Virus record (IMG/VR): IMGVR_UViG_3300025093_000006
Location: 1-36,565 of that record
Length of the DNA: 36,565 nt
Reading direction: 5' to 3' (one strand)
From: a virus
The notes under the pieces were generated by a model that searched no databases, was not told the DNA's origin, and saw only the letters and a list, made by a program, of their open reading frames with translations. Position numbers and translations under genes: made by a program. Below, in pieces: positions 15,816 through 23,507 of the stretch (positions within the stretch are counted from its first letter, which is position 1; every line of letters begins with the position of its first letter).

Positions 15816-16112
15816 TTATATGAGACTAAAAACTTTTCTGCAAGAACTGTTTTCCTCTCCGGGCATTATTGGCTTGATATGTGCAGCTGCCACGCGCTTG
15901 GGCTTTCCCTCGTAGCCTGTAACTTTCCCTGATAAAACATCTTCTGCAGTAATTTCTCCATTGGTGGCTCTTTCGATCCTTCTTGCCAGGCTCCTGCCTG
16001 CCTTACGTGTTCCGGTAATCACACACGATAAATGTGCTCTTCCTGTATCGATCATGTCAGCAAATTCAGATTGCTTGATGCCGCGTTCTAATAAATAATC
16101 TCTAAGATTCAC
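15816..16112 (-). CDS. HTH repressor candidate (98 aa, GTG start)
   Basis: An upstream ATG exists at 16148, but the GTG at 16112 has a perfect AGGAGG with a 7-base spacer, so I choose it. Residues ~1-55 form a compact HTH (VNLRDYLLERGIKQSEFADM, then IDTGRAHLSCVITGTRKAGR) of the Cro/YdaS type, followed by RIERATNGEITAEDVL. The C-terminus is basic, with no visible cleavable domain. It is divergent from the early operon across a 125-bp region with operator-like palindromes, the standard layout for a phage switch. No integrase was seen, so lysogeny is not proven. Confidence 0.72.
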   Translation of the reverse strand: MNLRDYLLERGIKQSEFADMIDTGRAHLSCVITGTRKAGRSLARRIERATNGEITAEDVLSGKVTGYEGKPKRVAAAHIKPIMPGEENSSCRKVFSLI

Positions 16113-16237
16113 GTGTAAACCTCCTGTATACGCAATATATCCTATCACAGAGCTTTTTTTCTTTCACCCATCATTTTTTATGTTGCGTATGGAACACACA
16201 TGTGTTATAGTTGTGATATCTCAAAAGCGAGGATACG
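16113..16237. promoter_or_regulatory. Divergent control region with operator-like repeats
   Basis: The region separates the repressor (-) from the early operon (+). It contains an inverted repeat ATACGCAA (16128-16135) / TTGCGTAT (16183-16190), a perfect palindrome ACACATGTGT (16196-16205), and an imperfect 14-bp palindrome centred on GATATC (about 16211-16224). On the minus strand, TATATT near 16136-16141 could be the repressor -10. Repressor binding here is inferred. Confidence 0.55.
16183..16211 (+). promoter_or_regulatory. Early rightward promoter (sigma70-like)
   Basis: A -35 TTGCGT at 16183-16188, a 17-base spacer and a -10 TATAGT at 16206-16211 lie about 26 bases before the first early ATG. 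The palindrome ACACATGTGT occupies the end of the spacer, the usual place for a repressor to block polymerase. Confidence 0.6.
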
Positions 16238-16426
16238 ATGAAAAACTATCTGCATGTAAGGAATATAACCGAAGGGCGTAAGCTCGTTAATGGAAAGCCA
16301 AGCGAGAGAATTTATCGAAGTGAATGTTACACCAATTACAAGATGAGCAGACGCGAATTCATTGCCGAAGCTACTAAAGAGAACTATGACTTGACGACCG
16401 TGCGCTTCAGGTCAATTCGGGATTAG
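16238..16426 (+). CDS. First early-operon gene, hypothetical (62 aa)
   Basis: GAGG with a 5-base spacer precedes ATG 16238, just downstream of the early promoter. The protein is basic and polar (MKNYLHVRNITEGRKLVNGK, then YKMSRREFIAEATKENYDLT). No motif is recognised. As the first gene transcribed it may be regulatory or host-directed, but nothing in the sequence proves this. Confidence 0.55.
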   Translation: MKNYLHVRNITEGRKLVNGKPSERIYRSECYTNYKMSRREFIAEATKENYDLTTVRFRSIRD

Positions 16427-16445
16427 CTTAACACACAGGAGCACC

Positions 16446-16721
16446 ATGTTAGATTACAACGATTGTCCAAGTGACCATGGATATTTCCATGAAAGTGAAT
16501 TACCAGACTACGATCACCTCAAAGACCACGTGATCGGAATCCTGGAGTCTCTCTACAAGACTGGAAGCGTAAAACAACTAGAATCTAGTCTTGAAGAAGT
16601 ATGTGACCAGTTGGAGATACCATTTGAACCCCAGCAGCCTCTGTTAGAGAGGAAGGAGCTACGCAACTATGCAATGTGGCATCTTGGCTACCAGCGCTGC
16701 ATGCTAGATAGGAGTTTATAG
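16446..16721 (+). CDS. Hypothetical acidic early protein (91 aa)
   Basis: AGGAG with a 4-base spacer precedes ATG 16446. The protein is acidic and mostly helical (LKDHVIGILESLYKTGSVKQ, LESSLEEVCDQLEIPFEP), ending RNYAMWHLGYQRCMLDRSL. Its stop overlaps the GTG of the HNH gene by one base. Function is unknown. Confidence 0.55.
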   Translation: MLDYNDCPSDHGYFHESELPDYDHLKDHVIGILESLYKTGSVKQLESSLEEVCDQLEIPFEPQQPLLERKELRNYAMWHLGYQRCMLDRSL

Positions 16722-17266
16722 TGAAAAATTACAACGAGATGGAGTCTGATCGAGTAGTATCTCTTTCTAAGAGCTTCAAAAAGAAGTTTCATCGTAACGG
16801 TAACTGTAAGTACGCACCATCTATTCGATTTTTTGAAAAGGTTGCCTATGGGTTAAGTGAATGTTGGTTTTGGATTGGATGTCTCGATCATTCTGGGTAT
16901 GGCCGTTTTAATTATGCTGGAGAACACTTCGCACATAGGGTTTCTTGGGTAATGCATTTTGGTCCAATTCCAAAAACACTAAAGGTTTTACATAGGTGCG
17001 ATGTTAGAAATTGTGTTAATCCGGATCATCTTTTTCTTGGAACTCAACGGGATAATGTTTTGGATATGATTTCTAAAGGAAGAGGCGGTGCTCATGGCGC
17101 ATCTTCTGGTGAGCAAAATCCAATGGCTAAGTTAAACACTGTTCAAGTTGAATGGATCAGGACTAATCGTGCCCATCTTTCACAAAACAAAATGGCTATA
17201 AAATTTAATGTGTCTCCGATGACCATTAGCCGAATTCTTAACAACAAAACATGGAGAAATAAATGA
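16721..17266 (+). CDS. HNH homing endonuclease (181 aa, GTG start)
   Basis: GGAG six bases before the GTG sets the start. The HNH domain covers residues 72-108: HRVSWVMHFGPIPKTLKVLH, then RCDVRNCVNPDHLFLGT, with His91, Asn101 and His103 as likely catalytic residues and paired Cys for zinc. Residues ~136-176 look like a helix-turn-helix (VQVEWIRTNRAHLSQNKMAI, KFNVSPMTISRILNN) for DNA recognition. It is a typical free-standing homing endonuclease and is more AT-rich in appearance than its neighbours. It sits just before the recombination genes and overlaps the ERF start. Confidence 0.82.
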   Translation: MKNYNEMESDRVVSLSKSFKKKFHRNGNCKYAPSIRFFEKVAYGLSECWFWIGCLDHSGYGRFNYAGEHFAHRVSWVMHFGPIPKTLKVLHRCDVRNCVNPDHLFLGTQRDNVLDMISKGRGGAHGASSGEQNPMAKLNTVQVEWIRTNRAHLSQNKMAIKFNVSPMTISRILNNKTWRNK

Positions 17267-17847
17267 AAACATCTGAATCAATTAATGAACTTGCCACAGC
17301 TTTGGCTAAAGCGCAGAGCGAAATGAAGCCCGCTATCAAAAATGCTAAAAACCCACATTTCCGTTCTAAGTTTTGCGACCTAACTTCTATTTTCGATTCA
17401 ATACGAGAACCGTTAGCTACTAACGGACTTTCTGTTTTACAAGAAGCAACTACCATCTCAGATGGCGTTGCTGTTACGACCAGGGTTATGCATGTGTCTG
17501 GCCAGTGGATTGAGTTTGGTCCTCTTATTGTTCCTCTCGGAAAGAAAGATGCTCATGGAATTGGATCGGCAACTTCTTATGCAAAGCGCTATAGTTTATC
17601 TGCTGCTCTGGGTGTCGTTTCTGACGATGACGATGATGGAAACGCTGCTTCCGGTAAGTCCACCCCTTCTGCTAAGTTCATCACACAGAGTCAAGTGGCT
17701 GATCTAGAGAAGCTCATCAATGGACACACTGAGATCAGAGACCTTGTGTTAGCAAATTGTAACGGAAACATGGCTAGCATCACAGTAGATCGCTATCCAG
17801 GAGCTGTCCAATGGATTAAGAAAATGGTGGAGGAAGCCAATGACTGA
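17263..17847 (+). CDS. erf: ERF-family single-strand annealing protein (194 aa)
   Basis: ERF proteins anneal complementary single strands and, with an exonuclease, catalyse phage recombination. The family signature is at residues ~91-127: PLGKKDAHGIGSATSYAKRY, then SLSAALGVVSDDDDDGN. The N-terminal ALAKAQSEMKPAIKNAKNPH, FRSKFCDLTSIFDSIREPL is also typical. The C-terminal ~60 residues are a separate helical tail. Its ATG overlaps the HNH stop and its end overlaps the exonuclease start, so the pair is translationally coupled. Confidence 0.88.
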   Translation: MKTSESINELATALAKAQSEMKPAIKNAKNPHFRSKFCDLTSIFDSIREPLATNGLSVLQEATTISDGVAVTTRVMHVSGQWIEFGPLIVPLGKKDAHGIGSATSYAKRYSLSAALGVVSDDDDDGNAASGKSTPSAKFITQSQVADLEKLINGHTEIRDLVLANCNGNMASITVDRYPGAVQWIKKMVEEAND

Positions 17848-18724
17848 TCCTTTCATGAATCCAATACACGTCCAGGGGTCAGCCGAATGGCTGGCTCACC
17901 GTAAGAACTTTATTGGGGCTAGTGATGCCCCGATCATCATGGGCGATAGTCCGTGGAAAACTCCCTATCAACTATGGGAGGATAAGCTCGGGATGTCACC
18001 GCCTCAGGAAGAGACTTGGGCTATGAAGCGCGGTACTGAAATGGAACCGCTCGCTCGTAAAGCGTTTGAGGATGCTACGGGACTAGAGGTCTTCCCACAA
18101 GTTGTGTATCACCTCGAACATTCTTTTATGATGGCTAGCATGGACGGTGTCTCTATAGACGGTTCTGCTGCTGTTGAGATTAAATGCCCTGGGCAAAAAG
18201 CCCATGAATGTGCTCTTAGCGGTGAAGTTCCTCATTACTATATGCCGCAATTGCAACATCAGCTTGCGTGTATTGGTCTCGAAATGTTATGGTACTACTC
18301 ATACGATGGAACTAATGGAGTGGCTCTCAAAGTCTATCGAGATGACGGATACATTGAATGCCTAATTGAGGAGGAAAAGAAGTTTTGGAATTGCGTGGAA
18401 ACTTCTACGCCACCAAGCCTTACGGATAAGGATTACGAGGTGAGAGAAGGAGCCACATGGTGTGCATACGCTCATAGAGTAGAGGAAATTGATACGCAAC
18501 TCTCTGCGCTAAAACAGGAAAGAGATCAAATACGAGCTATCTTAATCGATGACTCCGATGGTCGTAATTCCCGTTGTGGTCCCTTAACTCTGAGTAAATC
18601 ATTCTCAAGAGGGAGGATTGATTATGATGCCATTCCGGAGCTACAAGGCGTAAACCTTGAACAATACCGAAAGAAGGCGAAAGAGCAATGGGTTATGAAG
18701 TTCTCTAGGAAGAAAGAAAGATGA
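17840..18724 (+). CDS. YqaJ/lambda-type exonuclease (294 aa)
   Basis: This 5'-3' dsDNA exonuclease supplies single strands for the adjacent ERF protein. Recognisable motifs are FIGASDAPIIMGDSPW (24-39), RGTEMEPLARKAFE (64-77), MDGVSIDGSAAVEIKCPGQ (101-119, with Asp102, Glu113 and Lys115 as the likely metal/catalytic set) and YYMPQLQHQLA (133-143). The C-terminal third carries a helical extension (EEIDTQLSALKQERDQIRAI). Length is normal for the YqaJ family. It overlaps its neighbours by 8 and 4 bases. Confidence 0.88.
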   Translation: MTDPFMNPIHVQGSAEWLAHRKNFIGASDAPIIMGDSPWKTPYQLWEDKLGMSPPQEETWAMKRGTEMEPLARKAFEDATGLEVFPQVVYHLEHSFMMASMDGVSIDGSAAVEIKCPGQKAHECALSGEVPHYYMPQLQHQLACIGLEMLWYYSYDGTNGVALKVYRDDGYIECLIEEEKKFWNCVETSTPPSLTDKDYEVREGATWCAYAHRVEEIDTQLSALKQERDQIRAILIDDSDGRNSRCGPLTLSKSFSRGRIDYDAIPELQGVNLEQYRKKAKEQWVMKFSRKKER

Positions 18725-18876
18725 TGTATTCAGTGATATTTGGATTGAGTGTTGGTGTTTGCGAGTTTTTGATTGATTATTTGCGTCATTCTGTAAGAGA
18801 ACCTGTGAGTTATTTTCGAGACATAGTACTCGTAACGATTGGAATGGCACTTATAAATTTATTGGAGATATTATGA
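18721..18876 (+). CDS. Small membrane protein in early operon (51 aa)
   Basis: This short frame starts ATG 18721 inside the exonuclease stop and ends with an ATGA overlap with the next gene. It has two hydrophobic stretches (SVIFGLSVGVCEFLIDYL and DIVLVTIGMALINLLEIL) separated by a polar loop (RHSVREPVSYFR). It is probably an inner-membrane hairpin protein. The tight coupling on both sides and the membrane character argue it is real. Function is unknown; a partner of the secreted protein that follows is possible. Confidence 0.62.
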   Translation: MMYSVIFGLSVGVCEFLIDYLRHSVREPVSYFRDIVLVTIGMALINLLEIL

Positions 18877-19331
18877 CAAAATTATTATTGACCGCACTTC
18901 TTTTAACCGGATCACTACATGCTTCTGATAGCATTTGTTCCTATGAACCAGATTGTTTTTTTTCTGTTGATACGAGACGTTCCCATGAATCGGAATGTTT
19001 TTTGAATGACGCACAGAGGCAACGCATCTGGGATGAAATTCATTTCTGTGTGAAGAAAATGAATATCTGTTTAGATAATGCTGATAGAGAAGCTGCTCGA
19101 ATCTCTGATATACATATCGAACGAACCACTCGAGCTGCTATCGCGGGAGCTATTTCAGGTCTTGCCACTCGAAATGTCTATGGTGTCGTAATAAGCACTT
19201 GTCTTAATACTCTTGGATCGATCGCCGGGGATTCCTATTCTCATTTTGTAGCCTCGAAACGTTATGTTAAAGACGCCCAGTACTATGCTTTTCGTGCTGA
19301 TGAGTTACAAGAGTTGTTATGGCGAGGTTGA
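18873..19331 (+). CDS. Secreted Cys-rich protein of unknown function (152 aa)
   Basis: A clear Sec signal peptide is visible: MTKLLLTALLLTGSLHA, with likely cleavage after Ala17. The mature part has six cysteines (22, 28, 42, 59, 66, 110), which could form disulfides in an oxidising compartment. A Gly/Ala-rich segment at 88-120 (RAAIAGAISGLATRN, then GVVISTCLNTLGSIAGD) could associate with membrane. Position in an early recombination operon is odd for a lysis protein; superinfection exclusion or envelope modification would fit better, but both are inference. No family is recognised. Confidence 0.68.
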   Translation: MTKLLLTALLLTGSLHASDSICSYEPDCFFSVDTRRSHESECFLNDAQRQRIWDEIHFCVKKMNICLDNADREAARISDIHIERTTRAAIAGAISGLATRNVYGVVISTCLNTLGSIAGDSYSHFVASKRYVKDAQYYAFRADELQELLWRG

Positions 19332-19334
19332 ATA

Positions 19335-19550
19335 ATGGACATACAGCTAGATCTATTCAACACACCAAAAAACGAACTATCTGCTCTATGGGAGTCGCTA
19401 GAGGCATTGAAGTTGTCACACAACAAAGTGAGAAAGAGACTCTTCGCAGAAATAGGAAGCTTACGAAAGCAGTTGGTCGATGTGAGGGCGGAGAACGAGC
19501 GCCTTAAGTTCCACACGGAAGCAAAACCCTTGATTAAATGGATCGCATGA
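19335..19550 (+). CDS. Small coiled-coil phage protein (71 aa)
   Basis: GAGG seven bases before ATG 19335. The sequence MDIQLDLFNTPKNELSALWE, then SLEALKLSHNKVRKRLFAEI, GSLRKQLVDVRAENERLKF follows a pattern I know from small helical phage proteins (LFxTPxxELxxLWxxxEAL...RKxLFAEI). It is predicted to be a continuous coiled coil. Function is unknown. Confidence 0.65.
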   Translation: MDIQLDLFNTPKNELSALWESLEALKLSHNKVRKRLFAEIGSLRKQLVDVRAENERLKFHTEAKPLIKWIA

Positions 19551-19771
19551 ATAAAGTATTATCGGTTGGTGATGTCGTACAAATTGACCCGGAGTATGAC
19601 GAAATATTTGGTGGATGTTTCATGGTTATAACAGAGGTAAAGCCATGGGGTCTGCAAGGATACTTCGATTCTCCTGGGGTCGATGGTCTAGCATTCTATC
19701 GAGTAAAACATGAGAATGTTTCCAAAATTGGACCTGCGGTGTGGTTAAGTAACGACGCTATCGAAGATTAA
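19538..19771 (+). CDS. Hypothetical beta-rich protein (77 aa)
   Basis: The frame opens at ATG 19538; ATG 19547 overlaps the previous stop as ATGA and may be the true start. The protein looks like a small SH3-like beta barrel (VLSVGDVVQIDPEYDEIFGG, CFMVITEVKPWGLQGYF, then FYRVKHENVSKIGPAVWLS), a type common in phages with no known role. It ends the rightward operon, with stops overlapping the convergent leftward gene by four bases. Confidence 0.6.
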   Translation: MDRMNKVLSVGDVVQIDPEYDEIFGGCFMVITEVKPWGLQGYFDSPGVDGLAFYRVKHENVSKIGPAVWLSNDAIED

Positions 19772-19962
19772 TCTTCTTGAGATGATGGAGATAGATCGAT
19801 ATCTTGACCCGTATGATGCTCAATCACGGCCTCCAATGACTCTTCTACGAAGTGATCGTCTTCTAGACCCAGCTTATGATTAATGTAAGTGCATCCTCCA
19901 CAAAACGAACCTATCATGGCTGCACATATAATAATTTTTGCTAAGATCTCTTTAGTAATCAT
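19768..19962 (-). CDS. Small membrane-anchored phage protein (64 aa)
   Basis: An AGGAG nine bases before ATG 19962 favours this start over the upstream ATG at 19983. An N-terminal hydrophobic segment (ILAKIIICAAMIGSFCGGC) is followed by a soluble tail, NHKLGLEDDHFVEESLEAVI, EHHTGQDIDLSPSSQED. The tail matches a widespread small phage protein pattern (KLGLxDDxxxEExxExxIxxxTGxxIDLSPxS) found near lysis and tail genes. The GGC may be a lipobox-like site. Function is unknown. Confidence 0.65.
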   Translation of the reverse strand: MITKEILAKIIICAAMIGSFCGGCTYINHKLGLEDDHFVEESLEAVIEHHTGQDIDLSPSSQED

Positions 19963-20185
19963 CTCTAAGAACTCCTGAATCATGAATCATGTCCCTAATC
20001 TTGGATAAATAGTCATAAACCTCTTCAATTTCGAGCCAACTATCTTCGCCATGTTTCATCTTACTCCGAAGCTCCTGATCTATATCATATAGAACGGAAT
20101 AATACTCACTTGCACGCATGATTTGGGTAACTTCATGCCCATCTTCATAATAGTCGAATTCATATTCTATTCTGATCTTTGCCAT
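19952..20185 (-). CDS. Conserved small phage protein (77 aa)
   Basis: The layout (IRIEYEFDYYEDGHEVTQIM, then RASEYYSVLYDIDQELRSKM, KHGE and a C-terminal helix) matches a common small phage protein with a strand-rich start and a YxxxLxDIDQxLR helix. No function is known for it. It overlaps the membrane protein gene downstream by about 11 nt and follows the 86-aa gene with no gap. Confidence 0.62.
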   Translation of the reverse strand: MAKIRIEYEFDYYEDGHEVTQIMRASEYYSVLYDIDQELRSKMKHGEDSWLEIEEVYDYLSKIRDMIHDSGVLRDDY

Positions 20186-20446
20186 TTAGGTAGCTCCGAT
20201 CTCAAATGGAACCGGCTCATCATCACCTTTAATGAATAGTGCAATCTCTTCATCAGTAAGACCGAGTTTCGTGAGTTTTGCTTTGACTGATGTTTTCAAG
20301 AGCTTTCGAGAAGCACAATAGTCACTTATTCGCTTCTCAGCAGCCGCGTACTTGTCGTCGTTTGCCTTCCATTCTGCTCGTACGTCAGCTTCTTCTTCTG
20401 GAGTGAGGTCAATTTTCTTGCCATTGACCATTTTATGTAGCACCAT
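20186..20446 (-). CDS. Small tail-region protein, fibre-assembly-like (86 aa)
   Basis: AGGAG five bases before ATG 20446. The N-terminus MVNGKKIDLTPEEEADVRAE, WKANDDKY resembles the short helical proteins encoded just after tail-fibre genes (MxNGxxxDLTPEE...). The C-terminal half contains KAKLTKLGLTDEEIALFIKG. Such genes are often considered fibre chaperones, but function is inferred from position only. Confidence 0.58.
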   Translation of the reverse strand: MVLHKMVNGKKIDLTPEEEADVRAEWKANDDKYAAAEKRISDYCASRKLLKTSVKAKLTKLGLTDEEIALFIKGDDEPVPFEIGAT

Positions 20447-20479
20447 TATTTCTCCTATTATCTCAGATTCGAGACGTTT

Positions 20480-21211
20480 TTATGATGGCGTTGTCATACC
20501 ATACATTCTGACTGTTCCGGCTAATATATTTCCTGAACCCATCAAAAATTGAACTGCATCTACATCTGCTGTGTTTCGGTTATATCCACCACCACGCATC
20601 GTACATACTGATCCACCTTGATTTTTGAGGACACCATCCCAATTAGCTTTTACCAATTGTGTTCCCGACGGATTATAAAGATACACACGTCCGCTATAGT
20701 GTTCATTGGTTCCGGTTCCTACCCTCGCGCTGCTATTGCTTCCACAAAGAACAAATTCATTTGAACCACTGAATCCTCCATTTGCACTGATGGACGGCCC
20801 GTAATAACTATATCCCCAATCATAATCTCCTGATGCATCAAACGAAACGCCTCCATTCGTGCTTGTTCTCATTTTAACATCAACGCTATTCGTATCTGGT
20901 TGCATTTCATCCAAGATGAAAAGATAAACGTTATATGTTGAATCAATAGAGGAGGTGAAGTCCAATGATGCGCTGGTAGATGCTGTTTGTGTAGCCAAAT
21001 GAACAATTCCGCCACCACCAGTAGCCGCTGCCCACGCAGGAACTCCGCCGGAAACTGTTAATACCTCATCTGAGCTTCCTATCGCCAGTTTGGCAAGAGA
21101 ATTAGCTGAGTCGGAATAGAGAATATCACCGGTGGTAAATGTCGCTGTTCCTGTTCCGCCTTTTGTTTCCTCTACTGGATCGTCCGATCCCCATGCGTTT
21201 ATACTGGTCAT
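20480..21211 (-). CDS. Tail fibre protein, distal (243 aa)
   Basis: The N-terminal segment GGTGTATFTTGDILYSDSAN, SLAKLAIGSSDEVLTVSGGV, PAWA is a very common phage tail-fibre repeat. The remaining ~170 residues are Ser/Gly/Asn/Tyr-rich and beta-predicted (VYLFILDEMQPDTNSVDVKM, then YDWGYSYYGPSISANGGF), like a receptor-binding head. It is the last fibre gene of the cassette, separated from the preceding fibre gene by an HNH gene. Confidence 0.75.
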   Translation of the reverse strand: MTSINAWGSDDPVEETKGGTGTATFTTGDILYSDSANSLAKLAIGSSDEVLTVSGGVPAWAAATGGGGIVHLATQTASTSASLDFTSSIDSTYNVYLFILDEMQPDTNSVDVKMRTSTNGGVSFDASGDYDWGYSYYGPSISANGGFSGSNEFVLCGSNSSARVGTGTNEHYSGRVYLYNPSGTQLVKANWDGVLKNQGGSVCTMRGGGYNRNTADVDAVQFLMGSGNILAGTVRMYGMTTPS

Positions 21212-21212
21212 G

Positions 21213-21665
21213 TCAATTCCTGTTCTTTGTTTCTTCTAATCTATGATGCCTTGAATGACAACTCCTACACAACGTCTGTCCATTTTCTATGTCAAACCTT
21301 TTGGATGCATCATCGTCCCAGGGTATGATGTGATGGGCTATCAAATTTTCCAAAGCTCCACATGTTTGGCACTTGTGGCCATCTCTATCCATAACCTTAA
21401 CAACCCAATCGCATGCTTTATATCCTTGCCTATCTTCTGAATGAAGCTTTCTACCGATTTTTTTATATCTCGGCTCTGTGCGCTTGGGGACTCCATCCAT
21501 TCCTTTATTCCAAGGATTATGCCCTTTTTTAAATCTGCCTGTATTTGGCTTTCCACTCCGATACTTTTTTGCGTGGCAAAGTTTACAGGTATGAGTTCTC
21601 CATATGTTTTGTTTTTTGAATAACTCAAGTTCTTTCTCTTCTCCGCAAGTTTTACATTTTCTCAT
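21213..21665 (-). CDS. HNH endonuclease with N-terminal zinc finger (150 aa)
   Basis: An ATG exists at 21707, but AGGAGG five bases before ATG 21665 defines the start. The N-terminus MRKCKTCGEEKELELF with CKLCHAKKY forms a zinc finger; FKKGHNPWNKG resembles NUMOD3-type motifs. The HNH domain (VMDRDGHKCQTCGALENLIA, HHIIPWDDD ... NGQTLCRSCHSRHH) lies at about 89-140. It stands between two tail-fibre genes on the same strand and is a likely mobile homing gene riding in the cassette. Confidence 0.84.
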   Translation of the reverse strand: MRKCKTCGEEKELELFKKQNIWRTHTCKLCHAKKYRSGKPNTGRFKKGHNPWNKGMDGVPKRTEPRYKKIGRKLHSEDRQGYKACDWVVKVMDRDGHKCQTCGALENLIAHHIIPWDDDASKRFDIENGQTLCRSCHSRHHRLEETKNRN

Positions 21666-21713
21666 TATCGCCTCCTGGATGTTTTCCAGCATAGGCGAAC
21701 TATCCATTTACCG

Positions 21714-23465
21714 TCAACTTACTGTCCAATTTCCAGTCATACTAAGCACATTCCAGGTGGTATCAGCCACTACACAGACTAATTCAATGGAATCAAATTG
21801 CTCCGTAGCCGTCAAAGAACCTTCAACACCTACAGTAGTAGTTGACCCAACTACATTGATAGATTCACCAGCATTCTGGGCAATTACCGGTAATCCAGCA
21901 CCAATATTTGTGATTCTGATAATTGAGCCTACTGCTGCAGTGTCCGGTAAGGTATATGTTATTGCCGTTGCTCGGTTTCCTATGTAACCGTTATCTACTG
22001 CCAATGCTTGAGTAGCCCCAGTAACAACAGTCCATGGCAGTCCACCGCCGCTCGTTGCTACTGTAATCGAGGATGCTCCATTAGTGATGGATATTCCATC
22101 TCCTGCTGTCAAGGTTGCCTTACCTAGCGTATTACCCGTCGTGTTACCAATTAGGAGCTGACCATTAGTATAAGAAGTATCTCCAGTACCACCTGACGCA
22201 ACTGGGAGCGCATTAGCAAGGGTAATCACCTGGGAACTATCAATTCGAAAAGCTTCAGTTGGAGTCTGTGCGCCATCTGCTGAAGTCGACAATATAATTC
22301 GTCCGGGCATATCATTAGCGCCTGGCGTTCCATCTACTTCGATTGAGATTTGCCCTGCTAATGCATAATCAGTACCGTCATGACCTGCCGCGGCGGTGAG
22401 ATAAAGAACATCATTGTCTGCTACAACGGAAGGAGATGCATGGCTTCCGCGACTTCTAAGCCCAAGAAAATGGCCCCCAAATCCTGCGGTTGCCGAATGT
22501 CTATGACTAATATAACCACCAAGATCACTGGCATTTAACCCTTCAGCGCTAACTGTTCCAGCGATAGATGCTCCATTGACTGTAAATGATACATCTTGTG
22601 AAGCATTTCCAACTGTTAAATCAGTTGTCACAACTGCTCCACCAGTTCCATTTGGACCAAGGATTACGTCTCCGTTTACATCTGTTGAAGATACGGTATT
22701 TCCATCAAGACGCAGGTTGTCTACGTTCAATTGCGTAATACCACTCATCACATCTGAATCATCGATAAGTACTGATGAATCTTGCAGTAACTTTCCCGTT
22801 GTTCCATCATATCTCGCGACTGCATTATCCGTAGAGGATCCTGGGCCGACAACATCACCGTTATTCGCTGCAGTAACTGTAACTGTGGAACCTGATCCAC
22901 TAGTACTGATTCCTGTACCACCTACTATATTTAGCGTATTACCGACTGGAGCTGCTGTTCCTGAATCGGTAACAAAACTAGTTGGGACAATAGCTGCCGC
23001 TGTAATGGTGACGGTATTTCCAGAACCGGAAGTCGTGATTCCAGACCCGCCAAAAATATCAATTTCACCCCCAGCCGCACTTGCTGTGCCTGAATCTGTT
23101 GGCATGTCAAGCGATGACGTCGCCGTTGATGAAATAGTGATAGCGCCAGCACCATTGGCTATGCTAATGCCACTTCCCGCAGTCAAAGTTGCAACTGATG
23201 GTTCTGCATTGGCCGTATGACCAATCAGAAGTTCTCCATCTGCTGCTGGCTCCAGAAGTTTTACCTCTATCTGGTTACTCGCTGGCGTTCCTTCGGTAGT
23301 TAGATATGCTTGGGTTGCATCTCCGATGAGATTAAAATTACCACTACCATCAGGACTAACAGCTCCTCCGGAATCACCCGTGATCGTGTCAACGCCACCA
23401 CCACTGCCTCCAGCACCATCTGTTAAATCGAGTTCGCTTGTAACTGGATTAAGTTTAAATGGCAT
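21714..23465 (-). CDS. Tail fibre protein (583 aa)
   Basis: AGGAG seven bases before ATG 23465. The protein is Gly/Ser/Thr/Ala-rich and beta-predicted, with repeated units of the form TDSGTAxxxGxxxxIxGGxGIxTSGSGxTVTVTAA (residues ~120-210). A module VVGPGSSTDNAVARYDGTTG, then KLLQDSSVLIDDSD, is shared with two other fibre genes. GGTGDTSYTNGQLLIGNTTG is a further fibre repeat. The end (WTVVTGATQALAVDNGYIGN, then TYTLPDTAAVGSIIRITNIG) resembles a fibre knob. Host contact is the likely role. Confidence 0.8.
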   Translation of the reverse strand: MPFKLNPVTSELDLTDGAGGSGGGVDTITGDSGGAVSPDGSGNFNLIGDATQAYLTTEGTPASNQIEVKLLEPAADGELLIGHTANAEPSVATLTAGSGISIANGAGAITISSTATSSLDMPTDSGTASAAGGEIDIFGGSGITTSGSGNTVTITAAAIVPTSFVTDSGTAAPVGNTLNIVGGTGISTSGSGSTVTVTAANNGDVVGPGSSTDNAVARYDGTTGKLLQDSSVLIDDSDVMSGITQLNVDNLRLDGNTVSSTDVNGDVILGPNGTGGAVVTTDLTVGNASQDVSFTVNGASIAGTVSAEGLNASDLGGYISHRHSATAGFGGHFLGLRSRGSHASPSVVADNDVLYLTAAAGHDGTDYALAGQISIEVDGTPGANDMPGRIILSTSADGAQTPTEAFRIDSSQVITLANALPVASGGTGDTSYTNGQLLIGNTTGNTLGKATLTAGDGISITNGASSITVATSGGGLPWTVVTGATQALAVDNGYIGNRATAITYTLPDTAAVGSIIRITNIGAGLPVIAQNAGESINVVGSTTTVGVEGSLTATEQFDSIELVCVVADTTWNVLSMTGNWTVS

Positions 23466-23507
23466 ACAATTTCTCCTCTCCGTAATGGATAATCTCAGGA
23501 CAACCGG

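Noticed and set aside
15541-15915. 124-aa plus-strand hydrophobic frame
   Set aside because: It covers the terminator hairpins and runs antisense into the repressor gene. Composition is driven by T-runs and there is no SD.
16113-16148. Upstream ATG start for the repressor (110 aa)
   Set aside because: The extra 12 codons contain the AGGAGG that serves GTG 16112, so the shorter protein is favoured.
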